From the NCBI GenBank assembly GCA_022316685.1, contig JAKJHU010000155.1, positions 434,001 through 498,000 of the forward strand: a stretch of 64,000 bases of DNA, written 5' to 3'. A model generated the notes under the pieces. It saw only the letters and a program-made list of their open reading frames with translations, searched no databases and was not told where the DNA came from. The stretch comes from Progne subis subis (taxonomy: Eukaryota > Chordata > Aves > Passeriformes > Hirundinidae). Shown one piece after another: positions 15,001 through 33,153 of the stretch (position 1 is its first letter; every line of letters begins with the position of its first letter). Both the position numbers and the translations under genes were made by a program.

Positions 15001-18000
15001 CTACTGGATGATCCATACTTTGGCTGTAATGAACTGACAATCCTCATATGGCACAGCATGCCTGATGCTGACTGTACAGGTTCAGTAGACCTACATGCAG
15101 TTGAATACCAATTGCCTTTCTTCAGCATTGCCTGAATACTCTGGGTTCTTTCCCATCAAGGTAGACTATTTTCTTCTGTTTTGCAGTCTAAGCTGGCATT
15201 GATGAGATGAGTTTGATATTCACCACTTCAGAGGCTGACCTTCTTATCCTTAGGTAGTGGTGGCAGGGACCAGAGCATTGTTTTTGTTTTCATTTTTGCC
15301 CTGAAATCCACAGGTTTTTTCCCTGGAAGGAAGAGTTGGACTTTGCTATCATTTATATTTTATCTTTATGGCCTGTGGCTGGTATTTTCCATATGTAAGA
15401 AATATGCTTCAATATAGAGATGCATGTAGCTCCCTACATGCACCCAGGACTCAGCAGGGAAAAAGAGGACTGTCCCTGGCCCAAGAAGTCTTCAGTTGCC
15501 ATGAAATCTGACTTGACAGTCAAATAATAGACTTAATATGAAAAGAGCCTGATTCTTTTATCAGGAAGGAAAGATGTTCACAGAATGCAGTTAGGAAGCT
15601 GACTGTTGGTGCAATATTATTTCCTCTGTAGTCAGGTAGAGTTTGTTTGAGTATAGAGGATGAATTACAACTGTTGTGACCTTTATGAATCTGAAAAAGT
15701 CCCAGTTTGATGAATTCTGATATACAGAGGAACAGCATGAGTCTCGTTCTGCTTACGCCAGTTTACTACTTGTGTAAGTGTCCTGTCTGTAGTCACATTT
15801 AGTCAGAAGCTGGACTTTGATGATCTTTGTGGATCCTTTCCAACTCAGGTTATTCCACACTTCTATATAGCAATGTGAACCAGCCTTCCAGTTTTTTGTA
15901 CCAGTGTTTGTTCCATCATGTCCACCATGATCTGAGTGTCGCACTGCTCTATTCACACTGTAGCTGAAATGTGTGATTGACATTCAGGTTCTTCTCACTT
16001 AAGCTGTCTTCATTTGATATTAGGGCATCCACATCCATGCAGCAATATGTGTTCCCATTTCTCTCTCCTAACTTCTTGTACTGGGTCACTAGCAATCCTC
16101 AGTTGCACACAGTTCCTTGGCTGCGCTTTCACAAGGTCTGGGGTTCCTGGTTACACACTTCAGTTTTTTGTAGATGCTAAACTCTTTCTCTCATCTTATC
16201 ATAGGATTGTGCTGATGGATGATGCAATGGATTGCCTGATGTCTTTTTCTGATTTCCTCTTTGCTTTCCAGATCCAGTTCTACTACTCAGGTAAATGCTG
16301 GGAAGCTGTTGACTTCTCCCACTTGTAGCATTACAACTTTACAGCTTCCCAATCTTTTCACTTTTTTGAAACTTGAAAGGATATGTTTTTTAACAGAAAA
16401 TATATAGCTAATGGGCTCTACTGATGAAAAGCATCACAGATGTCAAGAGATTAGGAGACTTAATGAGAAGATTCCAAATTGTTGTGCATAACGACATACC
16501 TGCAACTGCTGTGTCTGATGCATTTATTTGTCTTGGCCTTGAGACATAAATTTCCAGCTTTATCTAGATTATGTTAACAGCTAACAATTAGCTTTTATTA
16601 GGAACATTTTTTCCCTTTCTTAAAGGAAATTATTCAATGCTGCTGGAGACAGCATAGGCAAAGCCCACCAGCTGGTGCCTTTAAAGGAAAAGCAACTGAA
16701 CAAATCAATATAATTCTTCCCCTTAATATCTGCTTAACTATGAGCTGGTTTCAGCTCAGAGAGTTTCTGAACTGGCTATAATCCCCATGGGTTTAGGAAA
16801 CCTCAGTGGACTCCGCTTCCAAGAACTTCTCCAGCTCCCCTTGAAAACACATAGAATTGTAACCTCCACACCTTTTGGCAAAGAATTGCACAGGTTCGAC
16901 ACCTCTCCTCTGAAGAACCACCTCTTTTGTTTGATTTGAGACCCCTTAGTTGGAAAGCAAAAGGAACAGATAATCCATCTGAATAGTCTTCATATTGTTG
17001 GTCATTTATTGTATTCTATCCCATTCCCCAGTCTGAGTTTTAATTGGATGGGACACTTCTAAAATTCTTGGCAGGAAAAGTACAAATCAAATAATATTGG
17101 TTTATATGTGTGTATTTTCTCATGCTCACCCATATACATCTGTAAAATCCCCAGTATTTTTAAACTTCAGGAGACAAGGTGGAGAAACTTGGATGAGCAT
17201 TCAGGTGGTTGTCCTGTATGGGAAGACTGCTTTAAAATACATCATCCTGCTGCCCTAGCCCCTCTAAATTGTGACTGAGGAACAAGAATCTCATTCAGGA
17301 CAAAAAGAGGGAAGGAAGCATTAGATATGCTTCCACGCACTGGCTAGCATGCCACTTTCTCACCTCCTGGCACACAGCACTTTCTAACATAAACCTGATT
17401 TCTGTCCACTCACACTGAAATGGCTCCCTCTGATGGACGCAGCTCACAATCGGTCTCGACCAGGCGAAATGGGCCAGGTTTGGATACTCAGAAACACTGG
17501 CTAGAAGCTGTTGTAAGGAGAGTCTGTGGTCAGAGAGTAAACCTGGGTGGCCTTCTGATCTGATCCAACCTGTGAGTTCCCATCTTAGTAGCAGTTAGGA
17601 ATCCGCTGCTATCCCTAACACAAAAATCTCTTTTTCTCAATACTTCTTTGTATATACTTCCCTTGTAACTCCACTGTGCATATCACAACTTTATCCATGA
17701 CAAGTCATTGTAAAAAAAACAGTTCAAAATGGTGATTTTGAGTTGGGCAGAACCAGGCTTGCAATGCCTTTAGTCAGGGACAGAAAATGTGTTTGGAAAG
17801 TTTTCTCCAGTATAACAAATATTTCCATGGAACTGCAGAACCTCAGCACAGCCCCAGGGCCTGCTGACATCCTGACTTTCCTCTCCACCCACCTCACGCA
17901 CAGCATTGCACTTCCATTCACTCAGAAATGAAATGCCACTGGAGTCCTGGCAAGCTCATTCTTGTGTACACACACTCAAAGATCCCATCCCTGTCCTTTC

Positions 18001-21000
18001 ACCCAGGCACAGTGCACACACGCAGCCTGTTATACACTCTCCCACCAACCCACACACATGCAAACCACTCCAAATGGAATCTAGATTTGTAAACTGCTGA
18101 CCACATCCATAAACAAACTTGTTTAAAATTAGACTCCTGCAGTTAACAGTGGGTAGTATGAGGAGCCTGGGGAGAGGCTTTCTGCCAGCTCTGGCCCTGA
18201 CCTGCCCTGGCCCTTTTTCTAGATCCTGTGTTATATTTACTTTGGAGCAGCACGGAAGGCAAGCTGGGATACAGCCTGGAGCCCTAACTAACATGCTTCC
18301 CTTTCCTCCTGTTGCAGTTCAATACAGTTTGCTCCCAAATTGGATGAGTTCTTAATCAGTGGCAAGAGGTGGAGAAGGGAGATATTTTACACTTCACAAA
18401 CTAGTTTTGTGTTTGGCATTAGCTTTCACGCTTCACTATTTTATCAGTATGCTAGCTAGCCTTTGTTCACTTGAGATGAATCTTCTTAACAGAGTGAGGG
18501 GCCTTTCATAATCATCCTAATAAGAAGACAGCAGCTTCTATGGAAATGGCTGTATTGGCTTGCATAATATCTGTTCTGAGCATGCAGGAGAGTAGAGTTG
18601 TGCTTATTTCCAGTTAATACTATGTACAACACAGAACAACAGTTTAAGTCACAGTCTGGTAGGTCAGGAGGATGCTTTGCTGGTTACAGCCCTGAGTTTT
18701 AAATTGCTTTCTGTTCTTTTAGAGTTCCTGGAAAGCGTGGCTGCCATTTATCAAGACTTGCTGGCTGGTAAGAATCCAAATACCGTAATTGTGCCAACAT
18801 CATCCTCTGGGCAACATCGGCAGCGCCAGCCCCCGAATGACAGCACCCCACTCGAAGGGGTAGAGGCATCTCTCTTCTACCAGTGCCTGGAGTCCCTGTG
18901 TGACAGATCAAAATACAGGTATGAATGGAGTCTAAAATACAGATTTGAAGTCTCTGTCTCTGGAGACCCTTTGTAAGGTTGGAGCTGTGAAGAAAGAGAG
19001 GACTTTGAACTAGCTGATATTCCCACATGGCTCTCACTGAAGAAGTACAAAGGGAAACATCATAGCTGAATAGCTTGAATGAAATGAAAGAAACAATTTC
19101 ATGGACCAAAGAAACATGGGGTTTGAACTGATTCTTGAAGTAATAGATGGATTGGGTCTCTGCTCTCCATCTCACTTCTGCGTTGACACTTTAATCAAGG
19201 AGAGATCCATCATGAGTTAGCTAGAGGGGATAAACAAGTGCAGTTACGTTCTTGGGAGCTGAAAGAGCTCACTGGGTGGATGGAGCATGAAGCCTTAGTA
19301 CATAGGTGAGTTCACACTGTCAGGCTGTACCCGAGCCTGTGTTGGAGCTGATCTCCAGCTACAGATCCCAGGCACAAGACTAGCTTTAGTTCAGCAGAGA
19401 ATGGAGCAACACCAGACCTTACTGTATAGCTTTGACAGACATTTTCATCCTAGTTTCTTGCAGGTAGTGAGAATATGCCCTCCTAGTAGGTCATGGTCTT
19501 AAAACCACAAAACAACTCAGGACAATCACTCATAACACATTGCACCTTATTTCTGCTTTAGGTTTCCAAATCCAGATTTGTGTTCCACAAAATTACTGCT
19601 GAACTGCTGTCCAGTGCTATAGATCTACACAGGGAGTTGATGGGTTGTTTTGTTCTTTTAAACAACAAAAGCTCTACATTCCCTGTATGTCCTGAGAACT
19701 TCAGATGGGAAGAGTACTGTGGGCCCATGTGGTAGGTCAGACATGAACAGCACTATGAAGGGAGCCATTCCCAGCCTTTCATGCAGTAGCTCAGTACTCA
19801 GGCTTTGATAACCACTTCTGCCTGAGGGATCACCAGCCACCCCCACATCTCCCAGGGGTACCACTACACCATTGACTGTTCACTGACACTTCCTCTTTAT
19901 GAGACAGTTTGATTTTGCATGAAATCCTTCAAGGAGTATTGGTCAAGAGCAAGAATCACCATGAAGATACTGCTTAGAACTCAGGTCCAGGGGTCAAGGT
20001 GAGTGTAGAAGAAGGGAATATGCTAATTTAGTCCTCACTTAAATAGTGTTCTCTGACATATTTAGGCTATCATTGGAGAGGTTTTCTTACCCCTTGGATG
20101 ACTATCACTGATAATAGTGTGATAACAGCATCGCTGAAAGTGTTCAAAAATGTGTAGCTGTGGCAGTTAGAGGCATGGCTTAGTGGTGAACACAGCAGTG
20201 CTCCATTAACCGCTGGACTCAATGGTCTTTTCCAAACTTATCACTTCTATGAAAGTTTATTGACTTCTGAAGGAATTTCCCAGAGGATTTTTGAAAAAAA
20301 CATGCCAAGAGTTGGGATGTGTACACCTCTGAATGAATCTAGGCTTTTCTCACTGTCCTTGGAATGAAGACAGCTAAGACTGCTCCTAGTGATGTCCCCC
20401 AGCTCAAAGATCTTGCTTAGCAAATGGGGGGCAGATCCAGTGCTCAATGAGCAAGCTGGTGGCTGTTCATTTTAAACTGAGTCAGGGCAACCTGACAGTG
20501 TTAGAACAGGTAAAAGGGTTTATTTCTTGATTTTGAGCTGGGTCCTAGAAAATAAAGATTATAATTTGGAAGACAAGATGATCTCTGTCTCTCTTTTCCT
20601 AGCTGCCCACCTTCTGCTCTTGTGAAAGAAATGCTGAGTAGTGTGCAGAGAATGACCTTCTGTGGATTCCTTATGGCTCTTGCCAAGGATCAGGGCATCA
20701 ATCGAGCCCTAGGTAAGACTTCTACAAATGATACAGCTCTAGATTTTCAGTTGTCCTGTATTTCTGTGAATTTTCCTTTGTAATTATAACCCACATTTTA
20801 CACTGTCAGGAAGAGAGTGAGGGAAGTTTTTAATCTTTTTGTTGATAGATTAACTTTAAAAACATAACACTGTGCCTTACTGTCTGTCTGAAGCTGTGGA
20901 GCTTCCTCAAGGATTACTTTGGATTGAGTTGCCATCCTATGTTTTAGCCCTTTGCACTCCCACAAGATTATAAATGGCAGCTCTCATCTATAAGAAAAGA

Positions 21001-24000
21001 AGCACACCTAATGGAAAACCTCTGCTGTCTCCTTGGCTCAAAGGTTAAAAGCCCAATCTGTCCCAGCTCCTTCCCATCTTCCCTCAAGGCAGTGTGCTCT
21101 TGCTAGTAGCTATCTTTGGCCTGCTGAAAATCTGGTCGTAAAACACAAACTGCTACAAAAAAATCTGTACCACACTGCTGTGGGAACCACAGGGATTACC
21201 AATCGAACATCTCACTGCTTGTTTCTATGTTGTGCTGGTTTGGAAGCAGGGAAGCAGCATTACACTGGCAAAGGACAGTATGTAATTCATCCATAATTCA
21301 CTCGCAGTTTCATATTTTCCCCCATATGCCTTGCTTGTGCTCTTCCTCCTCCTACAAAGAGGAACAGAAATGGCTTCTCTGTTTGACAAGACTGTATTCA
21401 GGGGATAAATTTAAATGGCAGGAGAAGGGAGGGAGGGCTGTGTGTGGGGGTGTTCCCAAACACTCATCTTTACTCATCTCCACTCAGCAAATCACATGGC
21501 CATTAAGGGTAGATGTCTCTCTCTGGGTAAGTATCGTCTTCCTCTGCTTCTGGGCCAGAGTATCTGCCAGTCCCTAATTGCAAAGACAAAACAATGAAAA
21601 GGTGTACCTTGCCTGAGGGCTGCTTCTTTTGCACAGGTGTGTGTCACAGTACAGTAAAAGTGTGTCTTCCCTGGCTGAGCCCCTTCTTACAGCAAACCAT
21701 TTAAGCTGGTAATGCTCCTCTGGGGCAGGGCAGATTATATATCAAAGGTGCATGAATACAGCCCTGCAATCCCCTCTGAAAACAGGCTTAGAAAGCAGTG
21801 TATTCACGGCAAGGAAGGTGATGCCTGGATGGCAGCAAGCAAAATCTTTTTTTCCTTTGCCCTATGAAATCCAGTTCTAGTCAAGCATAAAGAAAACAGA
21901 TGAAAAGGAAAAAAAAAAAAAAAATTCCTGCCCACAACCTCCATTGTGCCATCTACAAAGTGAGTAGGTTTTCATTTCCATTAATGTAGGCCCGTCCTCT
22001 GGCCCTCTGCCAGCCTCCTGCTGAGGCCTCTCTCAGAGGAGGGGCAGCAACCACAAGTCTGACAGGTGCTAGCATTTTTGGCAAGGAAAGGAGGATTCTT
22101 TTCCTGGTGTCTTTTAATCTCTCCTGAAGGGTGATTTCAATAGTCTTTGGTGTGTAGGGGATCACAAGCTCCCCAAAGCCCTTCAGCTAGAGCAGTTTCA
22201 GGCAGAGGAGGTTTGGGTCTCACAAAGCCAGCAGCTACTCTTGAGAAACAGGGATAGGGATTAAAGCAGCTTGTTCAGGCTGGGACAGTGCTGCTGAGTT
22301 CACCAGGCAGGCTGGAATCTGCAGTGTATCTCCAATGTCAGTGTTGATTTGTGAATTCTTCAAGTGCCATTTATCAACTCTCCCAAGTAAATCTTGTGCC
22401 CTAGAGACTTCACTGTGCACTCTGCAACTACAGAAACAAGTTAAGCTTTAGTTGCTTATTCTTTTAAGTGAGCCCACAAAAAGAAGCAGACTGGGACACT
22501 TCTGTGAATCTCCTGGCACAGTTTTGCAGTGACAGACTTTCCTGCTCATTTACAAGAGGAGCAGACCAGAACCCAAATAAAGGGGGGAATCGGTTCTGGT
22601 CTGAACTCACACTAGTTTTCAGGCACTCATTGCTACATTTTTGATGACTGCTGCCAGCCTGCCTCTGTGGGACAAGTGGCTCGCCTGCAAGAGCAAGGTA
22701 ACAGTGCCAGCAAACAGATTTGCATCCCCACAAGGAACACAAAGCCCCTTCCCAAAGGTATTGAGTGTAGCCCGAGTATCTCGAAAAACTTTAGAAACAG
22801 CATCCCTCATGGTACTGTATGTAGAGATTATCAAATGGGTTTTTTGTCCTGGTGTACAGTGGTACTCTCCAGGCTCTGGTAGGAAATCTCTGTGCTGTTC
22901 TCTGTCATTTCTGTGCTCACTGCTCACACTCACCCATAACCCCTATACAGTTCTTTGTTAAAGAATTGGGAAGGAGTGCTTTCCTAAGAGCCCCATCTTC
23001 CTTTCTGATTCTGCTAAGGTCCCAGTGTTTTCAGAGAAGAGCAAGGATTATCAATCAGCTGCTCCAGTCCTGAACTATACCATGTCCTTCATTGGGAGTA
23101 AGGTTTCTAATGTGAAAAGGAGCATGTTGATCTTACTCTGAGAGGGTACCTAAGTACTGGCCCAGCCTTTCATGCTCACACCCAGAGAGCACGAAATGCT
23201 GGAGCACAGTTCATCCACACTTAATTCCTGTAGACAACGTGTATGAGAGTCAGGCCTGACTTTCCTGAGTTGCAAGGAAAGCAAAAGCCTTAAATCTGTG
23301 GAGTGTTTTGACCCCCAAGATCAGAGCAGTTGGCAAGAAAGGCAGGTGGCACAAAACCATAGATAACCCTCGGTGCTATAAGTGCATGTTTGTCTGTGGC
23401 ACTGACAACACCACATCTATTACATCTGGTACTGGTGACTATTCTGCGCAATGAACAGAGGGCCAAAGCTGACAGACTGCCACTTCCCTGACAGTCAGTA
23501 CTCTAATTTTGTACGGTGAATGAAAACTGCCAATCCTCAGGGCTGTAGGAAGTGAGATTATTGAGGCTGCCTCCCATTTAGTCTGAGCTCAGCTATAGCA
23601 TGTAAGACACAGAAAATGGATCATCATTCTTTATCTACAATACTCAACGTTGTGTCCATTTCTCTAAATAGGTATAAGGAAAAGTGTTCTCTGTCTTGCA
23701 GGCCAGATTTTGGATGCTGCTATGGCTTGAACACTTTTCTTAAAGAATGAATAGTGTAACTCTGCTGACACTTTAATTGGTTGCTTTTTTTCCCCCCCAG
23801 GAGCTCTGCCAGATAAAGGAGACTTATTTCTGGACCCTGCCATGGATCAGGAACTTGAGAAATTGTAAGTGGAATTGCCTAAACTAGGAGGTAAAGCAAC
23901 AGATTAAGGGTAGCATGCTAAAGAAGAGTGTAATAAAGTAGAGGAGCTGCAAGAGCATCCTGAACAGGAAGGGCTTCTTTCTTTGTGGTGCCTCAGTGCA

Positions 24001-24519
24001 GTTAATAAAATCCTTACAAGAGTCTTCAGAAACAGAGGGGAAGAGTGTGACTCAAAGAGGGATCAAGAGGAAGCAGCATTCTCTAATGAACAGGGAAATT
24101 TTGTTTGGATAGTGAAAAGTAGAAGTGTTGGAAGGAAAGAGATCAGTCCAGAAAATATGTTTAAATAGGAGAAGATTCACACTGTGAGTCTGGGAGGTAC
24201 CAATGCATGTTCCCCCTCTATGCCATGAACATCTTTCCATCCCTGTGCTAGTTTTAAGTCTTTCTCCCACGTTCACTCCAAGAGTGCTGCAGTGGAAATT
24301 TTAGCAACATGCTGCCTAGCATTTGTCTTTTCTTTCAGGGTAGCTCAGGTTTCAGGACTTTCTGTCTCTGGTCCTACCAGCTCCAGTGCAGACACAGCAA
24401 ATGTGCCCGTTCGTAACTCACCCAGGATTAACTCACCTTGGAAACCTCTACACCATCGTCGAAAAATGGATGCCGAGAGTGAAGGCTCCAATGAAGAGAC
24501 AGACTCCTCTGAAAACTGA
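1..24519 (+). CDS. CSTPP1: CSTPP1 (C11orf49), 3' part of gene, six coding exons
   Basis: CSTPP1 is known in mammals as a regulator of the tubulin polyglutamylase complex at centriolar satellites, affecting microtubule glutamylation and cilia. Six exons join in frame: 11183-11267, 16205-16290, 18723-18918, 20603-20712, 23801-23864 and 24339-24519, all with AG acceptors and GT donors. The joined product begins [20 protein letters not shown], continues through [20 protein letters not shown] and [18 protein letters not shown], and ends in an acidic, Ser/Glu-rich tail ([13 protein letters not shown]). These segments match the C-terminal two thirds of the human protein as I remember it. I found no exon for the N-terminal region (human starts about 95 residues earlier), so bases 1-11182 are read as intron and the 5' exons lie before the window; the human gene is also very long. 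It converges on PACSIN3. Confidence 0.93.
1325..1355. repeat. short inverted repeat (12-bp arms, 7-bp loop)
   Basis: CAATTACACAAA at 1325-1336 is the exact reverse complement of the bases at 1344-1355. It is AT-rich and intronic, and could be chance or a worn mobile-element end. Confidence 0.6.
4666..4704 (+). repeat. direct repeat, 18-bp unit twice, 21-bp period
   Basis: The unit AATCCTATGACATTGCCT occurs at 4666-4683 and again at 4687-4704 without change, followed by a partial third copy (AATCCTGG). It looks like a small tandem duplication in the intron. Confidence 0.8.
8727..9540 (-). mobile_element. CR1 LINE fragment, minus orientation
   Basis: Read on the minus strand this carries the end of the CR1 reverse-transcriptase frame (for example the [20 protein letters not shown] and [15 protein letters not shown] segments at 9097-9333), then the 3' UTR, ending near 8727 with ATTCTGTGATTCTG-type octamers. 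It is 5'-truncated, frame-shifted and inactive. Its 5' end abuts the next CR1 copy. Confidence 0.88.
9541..10139 (+). mobile_element. CR1 LINE fragment, plus orientation
   Basis: A 5'-truncated CR1 starts near GGCAGCCCAGGTGGCCAAGA. It encodes [20 protein letters not shown] and [13 protein letters not shown] (9592-9774), typical of the CR1 ORF2 tail, then the conserved 3' UTR, ending at 10121-10139 in ATTCTGTAATTCTG octamers. It has stops and is dead. Its head meets the head of the minus-strand copy on its left. Confidence 0.9.
10490..10800 (-). mobile_element. decayed CR1-like fragment
   Basis: The plus-strand text (the stretch reading CCAAAAACCTTGTTTGCC near 10708, then TTTGTTACTGCTGCCAGATG) resembles the antisense of older CR1 copies, where it follows a 'vacant' coding segment. 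The match is by eye only and the boundaries are loose. Confidence 0.45.
11183..11267 (+). CDS. CSTPP1: CSTPP1 coding exon ([10 protein letters not shown]...)
   Basis: The acceptor is TTTTCCTGCAG before 11183 and the donor GTGGGT is at 11268. The exon starts with two bases of a codon and ends with two bases of an Arg codon. It encodes [20 protein letters not shown] then ELTQKAA, very close to human C11orf49. Confidence 0.92.
11268..16204 (+). other. CSTPP1: CSTPP1 intron
   Basis: Ordinary intron of about 4.9 kb. It holds a poly-A run near 13746-13764. No exon, RNA gene or clear mobile element was recognised. Confidence 0.8.
16205..16290 (+). CDS. CSTPP1: CSTPP1 coding exon ([10 protein letters not shown]...)
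   Basis: The acceptor is TTATCATAG before 16205 and the donor GTAAAT is at 16291. The first G completes the Arg codon from the previous exon. It then reads [28 protein letters not shown], virtually identical to the human segment as remembered, and ends one base into a Glu codon. Confidence 0.94.
16291..18722 (+). other. CSTPP1: CSTPP1 intron
   Basis: Intron with an old CR1-like stretch at about 16790-17010. I saw nothing else of note. Confidence 0.75.
16790..17010 (-). mobile_element. old CR1 fragment, minus orientation
   Basis: The plus strand reads like the antisense of ancient CR1 copies: a 'TCTCCAGCTCCCCTTGAAAA' segment, then 'TTTTGGCAAAGAATTGCACA', then 'GAAGAACCACCTCTTTTGTT' and a 'GACCCCTTAG' motif in the expected order. 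It is strongly diverged, with approximate ends. Confidence 0.6.
18723..18918 (+). CDS. CSTPP1: CSTPP1 coding exon ([14 protein letters not shown]...)
   Basis: The acceptor is TTCTTTTAG before 18723 and the donor GTATGA is at 18919. It encodes [34 protein letters not shown] and [20 protein letters not shown]. The SSSGQHRQR stretch and the [10 protein letters not shown] segment are conserved in the human protein. It is the largest internal exon. Confidence 0.93.
18919..20602 (+). other. CSTPP1: CSTPP1 intron
   Basis: Intron of about 1.7 kb with one short CR1 3' end at about 20113-20255. Nothing else was recognised. Confidence 0.75.
20113..20255 (+). mobile_element. CR1 LINE 3'-end fragment, plus orientation
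   Basis: It contains the CR1 3' UTR pattern: GAAAGTGTTCAAAAATGTGT, then GGCATGGCTTAGTGGTGAAC, then GGACTCAATGGTCTTTTCCA. The copy is short and diverged. Confidence 0.85.
20603..20712 (+). CDS. CSTPP1: CSTPP1 coding exon ([12 protein letters not shown]...)
   Basis: The acceptor is TTTTCCTAG before 20603 and the donor GTAAGA is at 20713. It encodes [36 protein letters not shown], matching the human ALVKEAL-NVQRLTFYGFLM region. Confidence 0.93.
20713..23800 (+). other. CSTPP1: CSTPP1 intron
   Basis: Intron of about 3.1 kb. It has a poly-A run near 21909-21924. Its ORFs are short and have no family resemblance. Confidence 0.78.
23801..23864 (+). CDS. CSTPP1: CSTPP1 coding exon ([12 protein letters not shown]...)
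   Basis: A strong pyrimidine tract ends in CCCCCCCAG before 23801; the donor GTAAGT is at 23865. It encodes [20 protein letters not shown], which corresponds to human [19 protein letters not shown]. Confidence 0.93.
24339..24519 (+). CDS. CSTPP1: CSTPP1 last coding exon and stop
   Basis: The acceptor is TTTTCTTTCAG before 24339. The frame continues [20 protein letters not shown] and ends [33 protein letters not shown] at 24517-24519. The [10 protein letters not shown] motif and acidic end match the human C-terminus. The 3' UTR follows. Confidence 0.93.
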
Positions 24520-24831
24520 AGGTTTTGAGGGTGGGCACCATTCCCATCTTGGGTTTCTCCAGAAGCCACTGGAGGAACAGCACCTCCTCCCCGAACATCT
24601 GCTCTAACTCTGTCTACATCAGCGGTGTGTTGTGTGGCTGCGCTAATCCCCGGAGCTGGGTTCACCCATTTTTTCCCAGGAACGACTTGCCTTTTTCTTA
24701 GCTCCAAGTCCGTGCAGGAATAGCCCCTCCGCAGAAGCCATTTACAGCTAGAGCTACGCTTCCCTCTGCTGGCAGGCATAAGGCGGCAGCCGCCAGCTCT
24801 GCCGCCGCATGGAACCAGCCAGGGTATGCTC
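24520..24831 (+). other. CSTPP1 3' UTR / downstream flank up to gap
   Basis: No AATAAA or ATTAAA is visible between the stop codon and the N run, so the 3' UTR probably extends into or beyond the gap. The last 60 bases before the gap are GC-rich (GCCGCC-type). Confidence 0.55.
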
Positions 24832-24931
24832 NNNNNNNNNNNNNNNNNNNNNNNNNNNNNNNNNNNNNNNNNNNNNNNNNNNNNNNNNNNNNNNNNNNNN
24901 NNNNNNNNNNNNNNNNNNNNNNNNNNNNNNN
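24832..24931. other. assembly gap (100 N)
   Basis: Exactly 100 N. That length is a common placeholder for a gap of unknown size, so the real missing sequence may be much longer. Confidence 0.98.
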
Positions 24932-25507
24932 GAGGGCAGTGAAAAGGGATGTTCAGGTTGAAGCTGTATCACTTGTACCAGCTGCCTTAACCAGGGAAGC
25001 CAACAAGCTTGCAAACGAGGGATACATGGGAAAATAAAGAGCTTTCTGCCAGTCAGCTTGATGCAGCTAAAAAGGGGAAACAATAGAAGTTCCCTATTAG
25101 CCTGCATATCCAAAACTCCTTGGAACAGGAAGCCTGGAGGCAGGGCAGACCTCAACACCCTATGGATACATTTGCATTGAAGTCAAGGAAGTGTGCTTTC
25201 TCCCTTTTATAGAGCTCCATGAAAACACTTATCTCCTTTCACTGAGTGCAAGTCAAAAGGATCTGTTTCTCTCTGCACTCCTACACTACTGTAGTGCTCA
25301 GAAAAGTCTTTATTCATCCTTGTTTATTTTTTGGAAAATCCCTACAGATCTAGGTGTTCAAAATGAAGCATTAGTTACATGGAATATGTGCCTTTAAAGT
25401 CCAGAAGCTGCTGGATATACTGCAAAGGTGGTTGGGGCCAGGAGACACCCAGTGACCTCTGTAGGAGATGCTGGTATGGCTGTGAGGCACTGGCAGGGCA
25501 GCAGCAA
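24932..25507 (-). other. PACSIN3 3' UTR and convergent intergenic region
   Basis: On the minus strand, candidate AATAAA signals for PACSIN3 lie at 25323-25328 and 25309-25314, about 180-200 bases after its stop codon. A plus-strand AATAAA at 25033-25038 could serve CSTPP1 across the gap. No other gene was recognised. Confidence 0.55.
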
Positions 25508-33106
<7,599 letters not shown>

Positions 33107-33153
33107 CACCCGCTTTTTCTTGCAGCAGAGAATGTTTGCAGATTTCAGTTAAC
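33107..33153 (-). other. PACSIN3: PACSIN3 5' UTR part of first coding exon
   Basis: Forty-seven bases between the acceptor CTCTCTTCTCAG (ending at 33154) and the ATG. The acceptor implies at least one upstream non-coding exon. Confidence 0.7.

Noticed and set aside
18699..19175. 158-aa minus-strand frame
   Set aside because: Shadow of the CSTPP1 exon at 18723-18918 continued by chance; no domain recognised.
24345..24779. 144-aa minus-strand open frame over the CSTPP1 last exon
   Set aside because: It is the antisense shadow of the real plus-strand exon and its 3' UTR.
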